The position numbers were made by a program, and so were the translations under genes. DNA of 6,867 nucleotides, taken from Thermodesulfobacteriales bacterium. GTDB taxonomy: Bacteria > Desulfobacterota_D > UBA1144 > Nemesobacterales > UBA2774. Position 1 is the first letter of the stretch. The number at the start of each line of letters is the position of its first letter. The notes beneath the pieces are model-generated. The model saw only the letters and a program-made list of their open reading frames with translations, was not told where the DNA came from and ran no database searches. Where the stretch lies: NCBI GenBank assembly GCA_004525335.1, contig SPCL01000109.1, forward strand, positions 1 to 6,867. The letters run 5' to 3'. Positions 5,343-6,867 of this stretch are shown in pieces.

Positions 5343-5972
5343 CTACTCGGGTTTGTTGAGCTGATATCCGCAGACAAAGTCGGCGATTGTTGCGCTAACG
5401 GTTCCATCAATTATGGGTAGAGCTTCATATGGCGCGGGCTGGCTGTCAACGAGCCTGCTAATGGAGTCATAAAACTTTGAGTCTGTATAGGAGTATGTCC
5501 TTTTATCGCAGTCTATAGCTGAATTGATCTGCACGCTTTGATATGACAGACCGTCTTCATCAAGCTGAGACTTTTCAAATTTGAGCTTGCTCCAAGAAAT
5601 AGTCAGATCATTTTTACTTTCGATTGTTTCAGTATCTACAAAGACGGAGTATGGTCTTTCACCACTAACCCCGCCGACAAGAAACCATGCATCTTCTTTT
5701 ATTGACGCCTTATATTTCTTAATTTTATCAACCTTCGGATACGTTACAGCAGTATCTTCATTCTTAGGTTTTGCGGTTATCTGCTCTATAACTGTTCTAT
5801 CCCCTGGGCTATTATCCGATACTTGCACTACAATCGGATTATTATCAGCACTGCTTTCAGATTGTGGAATGTCTTGCACAACAGGCGTCTCGGCAGAATT
5901 CTTCTGAGTGCAGCCAATAGCTACTATGAAAATTAACAGCGCTATTAATTTTGTATATTTGAGAGGCTTCAT
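5343..5972 (-). CDS. Lipoprotein with Adhesin_E-like domain
   Basis: A 209-residue predicted lipoprotein. MKPLKYTK leads a hydrophobic core ending in VAIGC, with the lipidated Cys at 21. A Ser/Asn/Asp-rich linker runs to about residue 90. The C-terminal domain (about 94-203) begins DAWFLVGGV and contains SVFVDTETI, a TISWSKL strand, IDCDKRTYSYT, then IIDGTVSATIADFVCGYQ. The conserved pair C155 and C201 and this order of motifs match the surface-adhesin protein E-like domain (Adhesin_E), found in many small envelope proteins of unknown role. An adhesin function should not be assumed. The frame extends upstream to a TTG at 6011, but that would bury the signal peptide behind 13 residues. The ATG at 5972, preceded by agaag, is the better start. 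Confidence 0.8.
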   Translation of the reverse strand: MKPLKYTKLIALLIFIVAIGCTQKNSAETPVVQDIPQSESSADNNPIVVQVSDNSPGDRTVIEQITAKPKNEDTAVTYPKVDKIKKYKASIKEDAWFLVGGVSGERPYSVFVDTETIESKNDLTISWSKLKFEKSQLDEDGLSYQSVQINSAIDCDKRTYSYTDSKFYDSISRLVDSQPAPYEALPIIDGTVSATIADFVCGYQLNKPE

Positions 5973-6044
5973 TTTAATTCTTCTAATAGAAAATTTTATC
6001 AGAAACTTCAAAGGTAATATCTTGGTTTAATTTCTCTGGATACC

Positions 6045-6098
6045 GATAGGATAATGTATGCACTTTCCATCCAAAGTACTCATGCATACACTCCTATC
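6045..6098. repeat. Extended nested hairpin between two minus-strand genes
   Basis: GATAGGA (6045-6051) pairs with TCCTATC (6092-6098). TGTATGCA (6055-6062) pairs with TGCATACA (6083-6090). CTTT (6063-6066) can pair with AAAG (6073-6076). Only a 3-versus-1-base internal loop separates the two main stems. It lies 24 bases after the stop of the Spy-like gene and about 70 bases before the lipoprotein start. There is no T-run after it on the minus strand, so a standard intrinsic terminator is unlikely. An RNA stabiliser, processing site or REP-like element fits better. Confidence 0.55.
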
Positions 6099-6122
6099 AT
6101 GTATTCATTAGGCCATCAAACT

Positions 6123-6677
6123 TTATTCACTTTTAGTAGTAGCTTCTTGCTTTGCGGCTTCCTTAGTTTCCATATGTTCTTTAGACTTCTCATCTCTTAA
6201 TTTCACAAGCGCATTTCTGTCTACTCTCGAAAGAGGAACCAGTTTAGCAAAATTGTCGGGACCAACAGCATTCTTTATTTTAGATAAGCCGTCTACAAAA
6301 GAATCTGCAGCCTTTAAATTAGCCGCCTCAATATCTTTATTAAGAGTTTTTAATTGTGAAGGATCAAACTCACCAGCTTGAAGCTGTTGCATAAACTCTC
6401 TTTGAGAGGAACGGGATTGGTTCTCATTATCCACGATAATTTGAGCATATTCTTTACCAATTTTATTAACTTGATCTTTTTGCTCATCGTTTAAGTTAAG
6501 TGTTTTGGTCTTATGTACCAGGCTTAGAAACATTCTGCTATATTTACCGCCCCTCATCCTCACCACTCTTTCTTTCTTAAAACCTTCCGTAGGCACTTGA
6601 GCCTTGTCCTGTTTTTCTGCTATAGCAATTCCTGCTGTCAGCATAAAAATAAGTAATGGCAATATCACTGATCTCAT
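6123..6677 (-). CDS. Spy/CpxP-like periplasmic protein
   Basis: A 184-residue exported protein with a Sec signal peptide (residues 1-20, cleaved after AIA). The mature part is highly charged, mostly helical and cysteine-free. Residues 50-100 form long amphipathic helices around LNDEQ (62-66), which corresponds to the LTxxQ motif of the Spy/CpxP/ZraP family. A second, degenerate counterpart is AVGPDNFAKL (137-146), where relatives have LTPEQ followed by a helix. Family members are ATP-independent periplasmic chaperones, envelope-stress sensors or metal-binding proteins. No His-rich metal site is seen here, so a chaperone-like role is more likely. A Lys/Glu-rich tail (about 160-184) is probably flexible. 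AGGAGG (6688-6693) lies 10 bases before the ATG. The gene has its own predicted promoter. Confidence 0.75.
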   Translation of the reverse strand: MRSVILPLLIFMLTAGIAIAEKQDKAQVPTEGFKKERVVRMRGGKYSRMFLSLVHKTKTLNLNDEQKDQVNKIGKEYAQIIVDNENQSRSSQREFMQQLQAGEFDPSQLKTLNKDIEAANLKAADSFVDGLSKIKNAVGPDNFAKLVPLSRVDRNALVKLRDEKSKEHMETKEAAKQEATTKSE

Positions 6678-6793
6678 AAATATAAAGCCTCCTGGTATTT
6701 TGTTATCTATATATTAACTCACGTTATGTGATTTTTGTTACTTTTATTTTACGGCATAAGAATTTTACATGAGCAGATAAGAAATTAAAAGGC

Positions 6794-6822
6794 ATTGTAT
6801 AGGTTCACTACATATGAGACAA
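6794..6822 (-). promoter_or_regulatory. Predicted sigma-70-type promoter of the Spy-like gene
   Basis: On the minus strand TTGTCT (6817-6822) lies 17 bases before TACAAT (6794-6799), matching 4 and 5 of 6 consensus bases. Transcription would begin near 6787 and leave a leader of about 110 bases before the ATG. I see no clear riboswitch in that leader. Confidence 0.45.
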
Positions 6823-6867
6823 ATAGGGGGTTTTTTGGTATTTATCAATAATGCCCTTATCCCTTAA

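Noticed and set aside
5581..5907. Forward 108-residue frame opposite the Adhesin_E-like gene
   Set aside because: The opposite strand encodes a clear lipoprotein with conserved domain motifs, so this is a shadow frame.
6823..6867. Possible element in the g-run/t-run and cccttatccctta repeat at the right edge
   Set aside because: The arms do not pair across the G-run, the direct repeat is only about 6 bases, and the sequence is cut by the window end.

Overview
This is a 6.9 kb, AT-leaning chromosomal segment from a Gram-negative bacterium. The evidence for that is two predicted lipoproteins, a Tat-type signal peptide, a Spy/CpxP-like periplasmic protein and a Sec-type signal peptide. The lineage cannot be fixed from sequence alone. 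The TrpRS subtype, the envelope genes and the dispersed hairpin repeats would fit an uncultured deltaproteobacterium-like or neighbouring lineage, but this is a low-confidence guess.

Layout. Positions 1-597 hold the 5' part of an IS1595-family (IS1016-like) insertion sequence, with its transposase on the minus strand running off the window. Fifty-three bases beyond the IS end begins a forward gene for a cysteine-free Tat-exported protein of unknown function (650-1381). It converges on a minus-strand cupin of the 2,4'-dihydroxyacetophenone dioxygenase-like family (1493-2017), which has a good Shine-Dalgarno, a plausible promoter and an operator-like palindrome over its predicted transcription start. 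Divergent from the cupin is a small secreted cysteine-rich protein gene (2174-2564) whose signal peptide and mature part lie in different frames.

A gene-free stretch (2565-2998) is packed with short degenerate hairpin repeats of the REP/MITE-like kind. Next come a lipoprotein and a single-pass membrane protein in a tight two-gene unit (3011-4153). This unit overlaps tail-to-tail with trpS, encoding tryptophanyl-tRNA synthetase, on the minus strand (4143-5147). Upstream of trpS, also on the minus strand, are an Adhesin_E-like lipoprotein (5343-5972) and a Spy/CpxP-like periplasmic protein (6123-6677). An extended nested hairpin separates these last two.

No single pathway unites the genes. Apart from trpS, the cupin and the transposase, they are cell-envelope or exported proteins, mostly of unknown role. 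The most unusual points are the frame-broken cysteine-rich secreted protein, the unidentified Tat substrate with an IS at its promoter, the cluster of unrelated hairpin repeats, and the palindromes at 2040-2058 and 6045-6098. I see no convincing new defence or biosynthetic system.
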